64,000 nt of DNA from Taishania sp037189645 (GTDB lineage: Bacteria > Bacteroidota > Bacteroidia > Flavobacteriales_D > Crocinitomicaceae). Under the pieces are notes generated by a model that was not told the DNA's origin, made no database searches, and worked only from the letters and a program-made list of their open reading frames with translations. Below are positions 34,484-43,290 of the stretch, piece after piece; positions within the stretch are counted from its first letter, which is position 1; every line of letters begins with the position of its first letter. Made by a program: the position numbers and the translations under genes. The DNA is taken from NCBI GenBank assembly GCA_037189645.1, contig JBBCIY010000011.1, positions 1-64,000 on the forward strand, given 5' to 3'.

Positions 34484-35053
34484 TTATTTATTTGAAAGTT
34501 TCACTTTTCTGTCCGGATTTTTTTTCAAAAACCCTTCCCAATTACTTGCCTTTGATTTGCTGTGTTCGCCGATCCCTCTTGAAAAATGATGGCATACGGC
34601 AACAGCAAGGCCGTCCGTTGCATCCAGGTATTTGGGCATTTCCCTGATCTGGAACAGGTTTTCGAGCATTGCTGCAACCTGCTCTTTGGACGCGTTTCCA
34701 TTCCCGGTAATCGCCTGCTTTATCCGCCTGGGGGTATATTCTTCAAAGGTCATCCCGTTACTCAGGCAAGCAGCAATGGCCACTCCCTGGGCGCGCCCCA
34801 GCTTTAGCATGGATTGAACGTTTTTCCCGAAAAACGGAGCTTCAATGGCCAGTTCGGAAGGGTGGTATTCCTTTATCAGTGCGTCAATGCGGGTAAAGAT
34901 CCGTTCCAGCTTCTCGGGATGGTCTGACAATTTCGCCAACTGAACAACCCCGAAATTGAGTAAAGACAGCTTTTTCCCCTGCACATGAATAATTCCGTAA
35001 CCCAAAACTGTTGTTCCGGGATCAATTCCAAGAATTATCTTATCTTCAACCAT
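34484..35053 (-). CDS. ruvC: Holliday-junction resolvase RuvC
   Basis: A 189-residue endonuclease that cuts four-way junctions with RuvAB in recombination repair. ILGIDPGTTVLGYG gives the first acidic residue D11. AIEAPFFGKNVQSMLKLGRA holds the second acidic residue, and TGNGNASKEQVA, then YLDATDGLAVAVCHH give the remaining catalytic acids. Full length for the Bacteroidota form. Its start codon is only 4 bases from the divergent flippase start, so the two promoters must lie within each other's coding regions or leaders. Confidence 0.95.
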   Translation of the reverse strand: MVEDKIILGIDPGTTVLGYGIIHVQGKKLSLLNFGVVQLAKLSDHPEKLERIFTRIDALIKEYHPSELAIEAPFFGKNVQSMLKLGRAQGVAIAACLSNGMTFEEYTPRRIKQAITGNGNASKEQVAAMLENLFQIREMPKYLDATDGLAVAVCHHFSRGIGEHSKSKASNWEGFLKKNPDRKVKLSNK

Positions 35054-35057
35054 TCAA

Positions 35058-35972
35058 ATGTATCTTTTGATTAAAACTAGTAAAAATAACGGAGTAAAAT
35101 TCAAGCGGCTGAAAATAATTCTGGCAATCCTTATCGGAGCTGTCTGCATGTATCAATTTAATAAATTAGAAATAAACAGATTAAATAAAATAACCTTAAT
35201 TAATTATTTACCATTACTGCTTGCCCTTTTACTGGTGATCCTGAATTACTGGATGGAGTACCTGAAATGGAATCTGATCGTACGGACCACCCACCCGGAA
35301 ACCACCTCCTTAAAAATCCAGTCTTTCTTCGCCGGAGTCATTACCGGGATGCTCACTCCTAACATGCAGGGAAATTTTATCGGCAGGATCTACTATTTCC
35401 CGCGAAAAATCCGGCTGCCAATCACGCTTTTAACGCTTACATCCAACCTGGGGCAATTCTGTGTCACCATCGTGCTGGGGCTCCTTGCTTTATTCCTGCT
35501 GGACAGCCAGGAAATCGGCCGGTGGTTTATCCCTGCCATTATTGTAATGACCGCGCTGGCCTTCTACTTCTGTTTTGAACGCATCTCCCCGTTAGCTGTC
35601 AGGTTCAAATGGTACAGGCACATTCAGCAACTGCTGAAAGACAACAAAGGAATCAGGATGCAGTTCCTCGTCTATTCCCTTCTCAGAAGCATCGTCTTTT
35701 CCATCCAGTTTTTACTGGTATTGGCTGCATTCGGGGCGGAAATCAGCTGGAATACCTACTGGCTGATCTGGGAGCTTTACCTGTTTACCACCCTTTCACC
35801 GTCTCTGGTCTTCGGGAAGCTTTTCGTGCGTGAATCCCTTGCTTTGTGGATACTGGCGCCGCTTGCAATTTCGGACTGGAACATTGTGGCAGCTTCATTC
35901 TCAATATGGGTGATCAATTTACTTATCCCAACGTTATGCGGATTATTCATCTGTAAAAAAAGCCCGAAATGA
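35058..35972 (+). CDS. Membrane protein of the LPG-synthase TM / UPF0104 flippase family
   Basis: A 304-residue polytopic protein with about eight hydrophobic segments (roughly residues 18-36, 45-63, 90-110, 122-150, 158-177, 200-225, 235-255, 265-295). The pattern MEYLKWNLIV, then FFAGVITGMLTPNMQGNFIG resembles the membrane domain of lysylphosphatidylglycerol synthetase-like proteins (PF03706). It has no soluble synthetase domain, so it is the stand-alone type, thought to flip lipids. The next gene, a GT2, overlaps it by 4 bases (ATGA), suggesting joint action on a lipid-linked sugar. Its start is 4 bases from the divergent ruvC start. Confidence 0.82.
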   Translation: MYLLIKTSKNNGVKFKRLKIILAILIGAVCMYQFNKLEINRLNKITLINYLPLLLALLLVILNYWMEYLKWNLIVRTTHPETTSLKIQSFFAGVITGMLTPNMQGNFIGRIYYFPRKIRLPITLLTLTSNLGQFCVTIVLGLLALFLLDSQEIGRWFIPAIIVMTALAFYFCFERISPLAVRFKWYRHIQQLLKDNKGIRMQFLVYSLLRSIVFSIQFLLVLAAFGAEISWNTYWLIWELYLFTTLSPSLVFGKLFVRESLALWILAPLAISDWNIVAASFSIWVINLLIPTLCGLFICKKSPK

Positions 35973-37063
35973 CCATTGCTGCAACGATTTATTCCATTAT
36001 TTACTTTGTGCTGTTCCTGACCGGAAGAACTGGAATTTTCCTTCATTCCAGGAAAGAACGAACCGCATTTAACAGCACAAGCAGCATAACGCTCCGGGAA
36101 ATCACACTGATCATCCCGTTCCGAAATGAAGAACACAGGATCTCACCGCTGCTGCACGCTTTACTGAGATCAAATAAATTACCACGTCACATCATTTTTG
36201 TGAACGACCATTCTACAGACGGAACCGCAAAGATCATTTCTTCTACATTGCAACCGATCCGTTTTCAGATCCTTCATGCTGAGCAGGAAGGGAAGAAATC
36301 AGCGATCCTGACAGGAGTGAAACATGCAGCAACAAAATACATTCTTACCATGGATGCAGACGTTTCTTTCCAGGAAAATTACTTTTCCCTGCTGGAGCGC
36401 TTAAAAAATGCTGATATGCATGTCTTACCTGTAAGAATGACTGCCAGGGGCTGGAAAAAAATCTTTGAAATGGATGTTTACATGGTCAACAGCCTGAACC
36501 TGATCGCTGACGGGTTCTCCCGGCCGCTCGCTGCCAGTGGTGCCAACCTGCTGTTCAGCACGTCTTCATTCCGGGAAGTCAGCTCTTATCCTTCCCACGC
36601 ACATCTGTTAAGCGGTGACGATCAATTTTTACTCGCGGATTTCAACCGGGTGAAAAAAGAAATTTTCCTGCACTCAACTGCTCAACTGGCTGTTTCTACA
36701 CCTGCCCCTGCCTCCCTGAAAGAATTCTTTTCCCAGCGCCTGCGATGGATCCAGAAAACACCTTCGGTCCCTGACAGGCTGGCATTGAAATTCGGAGCTG
36801 TTCAGCTAATTTCTACTGTGTTCTTTCTCCTCCTGCTGGTTGGCACAATAATACAAGCAGATTTATTACTGTTTGTGCTCCTTCTGGGAATCAAATGCCT
36901 GTTGGATGCCCTGCTCGTTTCTCCTTATTTTCTGAGGCTTGAAAAACAGAACCTGCTTTCACTCCTGCCGGTATATGAGCTCATGCTCCCGGTCTACACC
37001 ATCCTGCTTGGATTCGCTTCGTTGTTCGTGAGACCCACCTGGAAAGGGCGTAAAACGAAATAG
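35969..37063 (+). CDS. Glycosyltransferase family 2 (membrane-anchored)
   Basis: A 364-residue processive-type GT-A transferase. An N-terminal membrane helix is followed by the catalytic core: LIIPFRNEEHRI, FVNDHSTDGT, the metal-binding motif MDADVSF, then GDDQFLLADF and the QRLRWIQK box (Q/RxxRW). Two to three hydrophobic helices close the protein. It shares a 4-base overlap with the flippase-like gene, so it may add sugars to a lipid carrier. Start ATG at 35969 inside the overlap. A hairpin sits at its stop codon. Confidence 0.88.
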   Translation: MTIAATIYSIIYFVLFLTGRTGIFLHSRKERTAFNSTSSITLREITLIIPFRNEEHRISPLLHALLRSNKLPRHIIFVNDHSTDGTAKIISSTLQPIRFQILHAEQEGKKSAILTGVKHAATKYILTMDADVSFQENYFSLLERLKNADMHVLPVRMTARGWKKIFEMDVYMVNSLNLIADGFSRPLAASGANLLFSTSSFREVSSYPSHAHLLSGDDQFLLADFNRVKKEIFLHSTAQLAVSTPAPASLKEFFSQRLRWIQKTPSVPDRLALKFGAVQLISTVFFLLLLVGTIIQADLLLFVLLLGIKCLLDALLVSPYFLRLEKQNLLSLLPVYELMLPVYTILLGFASLFVRPTWKGRKTK

Positions 37064-37083
37064 CCCGGAAAACTCCCGGGCTA
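37061..37083. terminator. Hairpin at the stop codon of the GT2 gene
   Basis: TAGCCCGG and CCGGGCTA form an 8-bp stem around 7 bases and include the TAG stop. There is no good T-run, so termination strength is doubtful. It lies between two convergent genes. Confidence 0.45.
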
Positions 37084-37106
37084 CATATGTATGAATCAAT
37101 CTGTTA

Positions 37107-39272
37107 TTACCGGATAATGATCTTTTTCTGGTAAACCCTGTTTTCAGAAACCACTCTGAACAGGTATACTCCGGAAGCGTACCCGCTCACTGACCAGGTT
37201 CTCTGGGAAGCATCCAGTCTTGTTTCCTTTCCTGAAACATCAAACAACCGGACGCTATCAATCTGTTCAAAGCCTTTTACAGAAACAGTAGCATCTGCCG
37301 GGTTGGGATATACCTCCCATTCCTTCTCTCCGTCTACCAGGTGGTCTTCAAGCCCCAGCGTCTCAAGAGCCAGCTCAACAGCCGCTTTGGCGTTGATCTT
37401 ACCAAATCCCCAGCTGGTACTTCCTTCGGGCGGAATAACACCGGTATAATTGTCCTGTCTTGCAGTTTCCATTACAATCGTTTTTACCTGGCGTGGGGTG
37501 AGGTAAGGATTGACTTCCCAGATCAAAGCGCAGATTCCCGTTACTACCGGGGAGGACATGGATGTTCCTGACATACGTGCGAAATGATACTCTTTGCCGT
37601 TAAAATGTAAAGAAGCGTCTGAGGAATAGGAATTATCTGTAAAAGAGGATATGGCACTCAGTACATTGTGTCCGGGTGCGGAAATATCCGGTTTCATATC
37701 ACCATTGTAAAGTGGCCCGATACTTGAAAAATCGGCACGCGCGCCTCCAATTAATGATACTCCATTTGGGTGAAGGTATTCTGATATATGCGCCGCAACT
37801 GTCAAGGCATCTTCAGCGCACGCAGGTTCACCGACCCCGTACACCTTATCTCCGGCAATATAGCCTGCACCGGCAGTAGTAAACGGCATTCCCCAGTTGC
37901 CTCCGTTGGTTGTCAGCTCAACCAGGTTCCAGAAATGGATGTTTCCTTCATTTGCCCTCACTACCAGGTCAGTCCTGAGAGTGGTATGTTTATTTTTCAC
38001 ACGCAGGCGCACCGTCGGGCGGGAATTCTGAGGATGTGCCTCCTGTGCCGCTACATTGTACCAGACCGTATCATTCGTATTCACTACGAGGAATCCTTCG
38101 TCATATCCATTCATCACCGTAGGAAAATAAGCTGTTTCTGCCAGCAACGTGTTGGTAGAGGACCTGACCTGGAGCTTTATCTCAAAATTCTTCCCTGTTT
38201 CACCCCATCCATGGATACTCTGCCCCCATAAAGAGTCGTGGTAGGAGTAATCGTAGAAATTGATCCGCGACAGGATGCTGTCGTTATTGAACTGCCGCTG
38301 GAAATGAAAATTAACATTTCCGTTATTCCCGGCGGAAGAAACAAAGAGCACTCCCAGGTCTGTGTATTCCGTTATCGCCTGGCTCAGCAATGAGGTTCCG
38401 TCGTTTGTCCCGAAATGGTACAATCCCCAGCTCATGTTGATCACCAGCCGTTTCTGGTGCTGCTGTGCTTTCTGGTACATCCATTCCCAGGAATCCAGTG
38501 CTGCCGCTTCGTCCACTAAGATCGTAGTGAACAGGAACTGCGATTCAAACGCCATACCTTTTCCGATGACTCCCGCACCGCTGCCCCCGGCGATCCCCGC
38601 TACATGGGTTCCATGCGTGGAATAGCTCAATTGGTTTGATGTATCTCCTTGCGCCGCGAGTAACTCCGCTGCTCCGTTGTATTCCGCGCCATAACCGAAA
38701 CCGGCAGGAGCCGGACCCGACTGTTTGAACTGGTCCCAGGCTGCTACAACCCGGGTATTCTGCAACAATGTATCATAGAACATCGGGTGGGCGTAGTCGT
38801 ACCCCCAGTCGTTCACACCGATCAGCACATCCTTTCCCGTAAATGACCTCGGAAGACCTAATCCCGCATGAACGCTGTCAGCCCGTGTGTCGAACGCTAC
38901 CTTATCCAGGTTCGGCCGGATCTTCCCTGCCAGCTCCAGGTACTGAACCTGTGTCAGCGCAGACAATTGATCCAGCGCATCCAACCTTACCCGGACACTC
39001 CGGATCTTCCCTTCTCCGTTGCCGATCATGATCCCTTCGGGAATGGATACAGCCGGGGCATTGTCCCTTAGCCTGCCGATAAATGAAACATAGTAATGTC
39101 CTCCTGTTTCCAGGATCGGAAGCTCATTAATCAATGCCTTATCTCCCTTCAGAATACCGGGAATATTCCGCTTAATAACCATTAAATCCAGCGCTGATTT
39201 CCATGACATTTCAGGTTGTTGTGAAAAGAGCAGGAACGGGAATATAAATACAAGAGTTACAAGTGTTTTCAT
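37107..39272 (-). CDS. T9SS-secreted S8 (subtilisin-like) protease
   Basis: A 721-residue exported serine protease. A signal (about 1-18) and a prodomain-like region precede the catalytic domain: D155 in IGVNDWGYDYAHP, H220 in STHGTHVAGIAGG, an oxyanion Asn in VSSAGNNGNV, and Ser near 570 in GTSMSSPVV. An insert of about 130 residues lies between the Asn and Ser blocks, as in S8 proteases with an embedded beta domain. The C-terminal 75 residues form a T9SS type A sorting domain (VYPNPADATVSV, ending QKKIIIR). Probable extracellular protein degradation. Confidence 0.93.
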   Translation of the reverse strand: MKTLVTLVFIFPFLLFSQQPEMSWKSALDLMVIKRNIPGILKGDKALINELPILETGGHYYVSFIGRLRDNAPAVSIPEGIMIGNGEGKIRSVRVRLDALDQLSALTQVQYLELAGKIRPNLDKVAFDTRADSVHAGLGLPRSFTGKDVLIGVNDWGYDYAHPMFYDTLLQNTRVVAAWDQFKQSGPAPAGFGYGAEYNGAAELLAAQGDTSNQLSYSTHGTHVAGIAGGSGAGVIGKGMAFESQFLFTTILVDEAAALDSWEWMYQKAQQHQKRLVINMSWGLYHFGTNDGTSLLSQAITEYTDLGVLFVSSAGNNGNVNFHFQRQFNNDSILSRINFYDYSYHDSLWGQSIHGWGETGKNFEIKLQVRSSTNTLLAETAYFPTVMNGYDEGFLVVNTNDTVWYNVAAQEAHPQNSRPTVRLRVKNKHTTLRTDLVVRANEGNIHFWNLVELTTNGGNWGMPFTTAGAGYIAGDKVYGVGEPACAEDALTVAAHISEYLHPNGVSLIGGARADFSSIGPLYNGDMKPDISAPGHNVLSAISSFTDNSYSSDASLHFNGKEYHFARMSGTSMSSPVVTGICALIWEVNPYLTPRQVKTIVMETARQDNYTGVIPPEGSTSWGFGKINAKAAVELALETLGLEDHLVDGEKEWEVYPNPADATVSVKGFEQIDSVRLFDVSGKETRLDASQRTWSVSGYASGVYLFRVVSENRVYQKKIIIR

Positions 39273-39390
39273 TTCGTTTTACTTACAATTATTTCATAAA
39301 AATACGTGTTTTTTTTAATCTTGGAACGCACTGGAAGATAATCCGCATGCAGTTTGATGAAAAATCTCCCTGTTTATCTGTAACAATATG

Positions 39391-39398
39391 TATATTTG
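39391..39398 (+). promoter_or_regulatory. -7 element of rseP
   Basis: TATATTTG matches TAnnTTTG and is 31 bases from the ATG at 39430. Confidence 0.45.
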
Positions 39399-39429
39399 TC
39401 ATCTTTAAAAACCGAAAAACACCCATTGA

Positions 39430-40758
39430 ATGGAAGTATTGATTATTATATCGCAATTGGTCCTGTCACTTGCAATACTTATTGTTTTACACGAATTCGG
39501 GCACTTTATCCCTGCAAAGCTATTCAAGATAAAAGTCGAAAAATTCTACCTGTTCTTTGATCCCTGGTTCTCTTTATTCAAACGGAAGATCGGAAATACG
39601 GAATGGGGAATCGGATGGCTGCCACTGGGCGGATATGTGAAGATAGCCGGGATGGTGGATGAATCAATGGACAAAGAGCAAATGGCCAAGCCACCGCAGC
39701 CCTGGGAATTCCGTTCAAAACCGGCATGGCAGCGACTGATCGTAATGATCGGAGGAGTTACGGTCAACTTCCTCCTGGCATTGTTTATCTATGCAATGAT
39801 CCTGTTTGTATGGGGGAAACAATATTTCACCACTGAATCCGCTGAAAAATACGGAATGTCCGTTGCTTATCCCGAGCTGAAAAAATACGGGCTGGAAGAC
39901 GGTGATATCCCGGTGAAAGTAGGACAGCAGAAAGTAGATAATCTTGCAAAGGTATTCTCACAGGTCGTGATCGAAGGAGAACGAACGGTAACCGTAAAAA
40001 GAAACGGTGAAGAAGTGGAGATCGAGCTTCCCCAGAATTTCGACCAGACCGTACTGAAGAACAACTACGTTGAACTGTATTCGATGAGAATGCCGACCGT
40101 TGTCTATAAAATCCCCGAAAATTCAAAAGCTCATGAAGCAGGGCTTCAGGAAGGAGACAGCATTGTGTCGGTCAACGGAGAAGCAACGCCTTACTTCAAT
40201 GAATTTCAGACAGCACTGCAGAATAATAAGAAGAAAGCCATTCAGCTGGAAGTTTCCCGCAACAACCAATTGGTTACCCTGAGCGCACAGGTGGATTCCA
40301 ACGGGCACATCGGCTTTCACCCGATGGGATACGAGCATTTCAATATTTCGGTCGCAACCGAACGATTCGGCTTTTTCGAATCCTTTCCTGCAGGTGCTTC
40401 CTGGGGAATTGAGACACTGGGAAGCTATGTGAAATCAATGGGACTGGTGTTTACCAAAGAAGGAGCGAAGCAAGTAGGTGGATTCGGTTCCATGAGCAAG
40501 ATCTTCTCTCCTACCTGGGACTGGAGAATATTCTGGACCGCGACCGCATTGCTTTCCGTGATCCTGGCATTCATGAACATCCTTCCTATTCCTGCGCTGG
40601 ACGGAGGTCACGTCGTATTCCTGCTGTATGAAATCGTCACGGGAAAAGAAGCTCCGCAGAAAGTGCTGGAATATGCGCAGTATGTAGGCTTCTTCCTGCT
40701 GATCGGGCTCATGCTCTACGCCAACGGGAACGATATTTACAAGGCCTTTTTCAAATAG
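39430..40758 (+). CDS. rseP: Site-2 zinc metalloprotease RseP
   Basis: A 442-residue intramembrane protease of family M50. The zinc site is HEFGH at 21-25, with the C-terminal LDG motif in NILPIPALDGGHVVF as the third ligand. A PDZ-type region lies near 205-290 (IPENSKAHEAGLQEGDSIVS). Four membrane helices surround the active site. It releases membrane-bound anti-sigma factors and clears signal peptides. Length is normal for Bacteroidota. A strong terminator follows between it and the convergent thioredoxin gene. Confidence 0.94.
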   Translation: MEVLIIISQLVLSLAILIVLHEFGHFIPAKLFKIKVEKFYLFFDPWFSLFKRKIGNTEWGIGWLPLGGYVKIAGMVDESMDKEQMAKPPQPWEFRSKPAWQRLIVMIGGVTVNFLLALFIYAMILFVWGKQYFTTESAEKYGMSVAYPELKKYGLEDGDIPVKVGQQKVDNLAKVFSQVVIEGERTVTVKRNGEEVEIELPQNFDQTVLKNNYVELYSMRMPTVVYKIPENSKAHEAGLQEGDSIVSVNGEATPYFNEFQTALQNNKKKAIQLEVSRNNQLVTLSAQVDSNGHIGFHPMGYEHFNISVATERFGFFESFPAGASWGIETLGSYVKSMGLVFTKEGAKQVGGFGSMSKIFSPTWDWRIFWTATALLSVILAFMNILPIPALDGGHVVFLLYEIVTGKEAPQKVLEYAQYVGFFLLIGLMLYANGNDIYKAFFK

Positions 40759-40777
40759 TCATTATCTTAAAACAAAG

Positions 40778-40807
40778 AAGGCGATCCAATATGGATCGCC
40801 TTTCTTT
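40778..40807. terminator. Bidirectional terminator after rseP
   Basis: AAGGCGATCC and GGATCGCCTT form a 10-bp stem with a 5-base loop and T-rich flanks, between convergent rseP and the thioredoxin gene. Confidence 0.88.
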
Positions 40808-40826
40808 TTCGTATGATCAGAGAGAT

Positions 40827-41285
40827 TTATTTCACTGCTTCTTTTGCTACTGCCAGTAATTGCTCAGGAGTGACGTATCCCAGGCTCTGCTTTACCAGCT
40901 TCCCGTCTCCGTCCACAAAAAGCAACGTCGGGTAGGCTCTTACGCTGAACGTTCTTGCCAGGTTTGGTCCGTCTGCATCTTTTTCCATTTCTACTTTCAA
41001 ATTGATAAAGTTCTCATTGAAAAACTTCCCTACTTCTTCGTTGGTAAATGTTTTCGCGGCTAAAATCTTACAAGGCCCGCACCAAACGGTATAACAGTCA
41101 ATAAAGATAGGCTTCCCCGTACTTTTTGACAATTTCAACGCATCTTCGTATGTCAGGTCGGTGAATTTAATTCCCGCGACTTCCTCTTTCACGGCCTGGG
41201 TTTGCTCAATCTTTGCTCCGGGTATAGTAAATGCCATCAAAGCCCCTGCTCCCAACAACAACGCGAATCCGATTATTTTTTTCAT
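40827..41285 (-). CDS. Exported thioredoxin-family protein
   Basis: A 152-residue thioredoxin-fold protein with an N-terminal membrane segment/signal (MKKIIGFALLLGAGALMAFT), so it acts outside the cytoplasm. The redox site is WCGPCK (C69 and C72), with an extra C64 just before. The cis-proline follows in VRAYPTLLFVDGDGK. It resembles thiol-disulfide proteins that keep periplasmic cysteines reduced or help cytochrome c maturation; the partner is unknown. Confidence 0.88.
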   Translation of the reverse strand: MKKIIGFALLLGAGALMAFTIPGAKIEQTQAVKEEVAGIKFTDLTYEDALKLSKSTGKPIFIDCYTVWCGPCKILAAKTFTNEEVGKFFNENFINLKVEMEKDADGPNLARTFSVRAYPTLLFVDGDGKLVKQSLGYVTPEQLLAVAKEAVK

Positions 41286-41370
41286 TTTTTACTGTTTTAA
41301 CTTTCGTGAATATATAAACCTTTCGTTTCCTTTTGTTACTTTTAAACCAAATATCGTTCCAATATTACGA

Positions 41371-42387
41371 ATGAATTTACAATTTATAACAAGAAACGAA
41401 GAAATTAAGGAACAAGTTGCCTTGTTTGTGAAAAATTGGGAATCTGACCAGCTTTATTTTGATACCCGGACTTCCGGCTCTACCGGGGTTCCAAAAACGA
41501 TCCGGATAGAAAAAAAGCACGCTACGGCTTCGGCCAGAGCTACCATTGATTTCCTGCAGCTACAGCCATCCGATCAAGCGTTACTGTGCCTGAGCATCCA
41601 TACAATCGGGGGGAAAATGATGGTGGTAAGAAGCATTGTGCATTCCATGGACCTATACGTATCCGAACCACAGGCAAATCCACTGAAAAACATCACCGTA
41701 CAACCGGATTTCATTGCCCTTGCCCCGATCCAGCTCACAACAATTTTACAGGAAACACCGGAACGGTTAAAAACGATAAGGAACATCATCGTGGGAGGCG
41801 GTGTCATTCCAGAAGATGTGAAGCAATTGCTGAAACAACATCAGATCACTGTTTACCAGACATTCGGAATGACGGAAACCGTTTCTCACATTGCACTCCG
41901 GAAAGTCGGTTTTGAGCAGGAAGACTGTTATACTACCCTGGACCATGTTACCGTTTCAGAAAAAAATGGCCGTTTGTGCATCCATGCCCCGCTGATCGGG
42001 ATCAGAGAACTGATGACCAACGATTCGGCAGAGATCCTGAACGACCGGCAGTTCAAATGGCTGGGAAGGACGGATTTTGTCATCAACAGTGGCGGGATAA
42101 AAATCCAGGTAGAAGCGCTGGAACGGAATTTACAGGAGCACATTCCCGGGAAATTCTTTATTCATGCGAAAAAAGACAGCAAATTCGGAGAAAAAGTGGT
42201 CCTTGTCATGGAAGGGAAAGAACAGGAACAATATACCCGGAAAGGATTCTATTCTTTCCTGGAAAACAGCTATCACATTCCCAAAGAGATCGCATTTATC
42301 CGGGATTTCATCCTTACTCCGAGCCATAAAATCAACCGGGTCGCCACTTTTGACACTATACTTGATTTCAAACAGATCCGAGAGTGA
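41371..42387 (+). CDS. AMP-binding enzyme, O-succinylbenzoate-CoA ligase-like
   Basis: A 338-residue adenylate-forming enzyme. The ATG at 41371 gives MNLQFITRNEEIKEQVALFV; the longer frame lies antisense to the thioredoxin gene. Motifs: the P-loop TSGSTGVPK at 34-42, TIGGKMM, VYQTFGMTETVSHIA (A5), GRTDFVINSGGIKI (A7/A8) and the catalytic Lys region SHKINRVATF (A10). Length and motifs match the short Bacteroidota MenE-type ligases of menaquinone synthesis, but no other men gene lies nearby, so the symbol is not certain. Confidence 0.82.
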   Translation: MNLQFITRNEEIKEQVALFVKNWESDQLYFDTRTSGSTGVPKTIRIEKKHATASARATIDFLQLQPSDQALLCLSIHTIGGKMMVVRSIVHSMDLYVSEPQANPLKNITVQPDFIALAPIQLTTILQETPERLKTIRNIIVGGGVIPEDVKQLLKQHQITVYQTFGMTETVSHIALRKVGFEQEDCYTTLDHVTVSEKNGRLCIHAPLIGIRELMTNDSAEILNDRQFKWLGRTDFVINSGGIKIQVEALERNLQEHIPGKFFIHAKKDSKFGEKVVLVMEGKEQEQYTRKGFYSFLENSYHIPKEIAFIRDFILTPSHKINRVATFDTILDFKQIRE

Positions 42388-42390
42388 CCA

Positions 42391-43287
42391 ATGCATACAT
42401 TAAGCAAATATTACAAGATATTCGGACTCCCGGAAACCGCCAGTCAGGCAGACATCAAACGCCGTTACCGTCAATTGGTAATGCAGTACCATCCTGACAA
42501 ACATGGTGGCGATCAGCGGAAATTCATCGAGATCAAAGAAGCATACGAGTACTTATCCGGTAGAAAAACAGTCACACAGACACAGCAGACACACACCTAC
42601 TCCGCTTCGCGCAGTAACAGCCAGGCCAGGCAGCAGTCGCCGGAGGATCGCATCAAACAAGCCCAGCAGCGAAAGCGGGATAACGTGTACAAAGAGCACA
42701 TTGAGAACGAACGGTATTACAGGAAGCTTACCTCTGGTAAAAGATGGCGTTTCCTGCGCTTTTCAGCATACATTGGCGCATTGATCAGCTGTGTACTGAT
42801 CCTGGAGTTATTTTTACCATACCGTTACGAACAGGACCGGGTCGAAGGGTACGACAGGCAGGCGATCGGCGGGCTGTCCCCGGACGTTTTCTCCGTGGGA
42901 AGACTGTACACTGAGAAAGGAAGGAAGCATTATACCGAAACAATTCCAGGGATCTATTATACCGATCCGGATATCCTGGTGGTCAAATCCGCCATTTTCC
43001 ATGATGAAATAGGATACATCCCTTTTTATGACCAAAATCAATCGGGAGACTTTGCGGATCATAGAGACGATGAAAACCTGTTCAAGATCCAGTTTACCCT
43101 CGGGGCCCACTCCACCCTGCTGCTTCCCTTCCTGCTTCTTCCGGTACTGGTAGTTGTGTTCCGCAGAAAAACATTCTCGTTCACGCTGTTTTATTTCATC
43201 AGCCTGTATCTCTCCATTCCGCTGATCTACATTTACCTGTTCAGCAGCCACCGCTGGCTTCATCTGGCAACCTTCGGCCTGCTTTAA
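42391..43287 (+). CDS. J-domain membrane protein
   Basis: A 298-residue protein starting with a DnaJ domain (residues 5-57) that includes the HPD motif at 34-36, essential for stimulating Hsp70 ATPase. A Q/S-rich linker (60-95) follows, then three predicted membrane segments near 122-143, 240-257 and 263-285. A loop of about 95 residues lies between the first and second. The J-domain should face the cytosol and could recruit DnaK to the membrane. I do not recognise the C-terminal region. It starts 3 bases after the ligase gene. Confidence 0.8.
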   Translation: MHTLSKYYKIFGLPETASQADIKRRYRQLVMQYHPDKHGGDQRKFIEIKEAYEYLSGRKTVTQTQQTHTYSASRSNSQARQQSPEDRIKQAQQRKRDNVYKEHIENERYYRKLTSGKRWRFLRFSAYIGALISCVLILELFLPYRYEQDRVEGYDRQAIGGLSPDVFSVGRLYTEKGRKHYTETIPGIYYTDPDILVVKSAIFHDEIGYIPFYDQNQSGDFADHRDDENLFKIQFTLGAHSTLLLPFLLLPVLVVVFRRKTFSFTLFYFISLYLSIPLIYIYLFSSHRWLHLATFGLL

Positions 43288-43290
43288 ACC

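Noticed and set aside
37788..38231. Plus-strand open frame of 147 codons
   Set aside because: Antisense to the S8 protease, which is intact with its catalytic triad.
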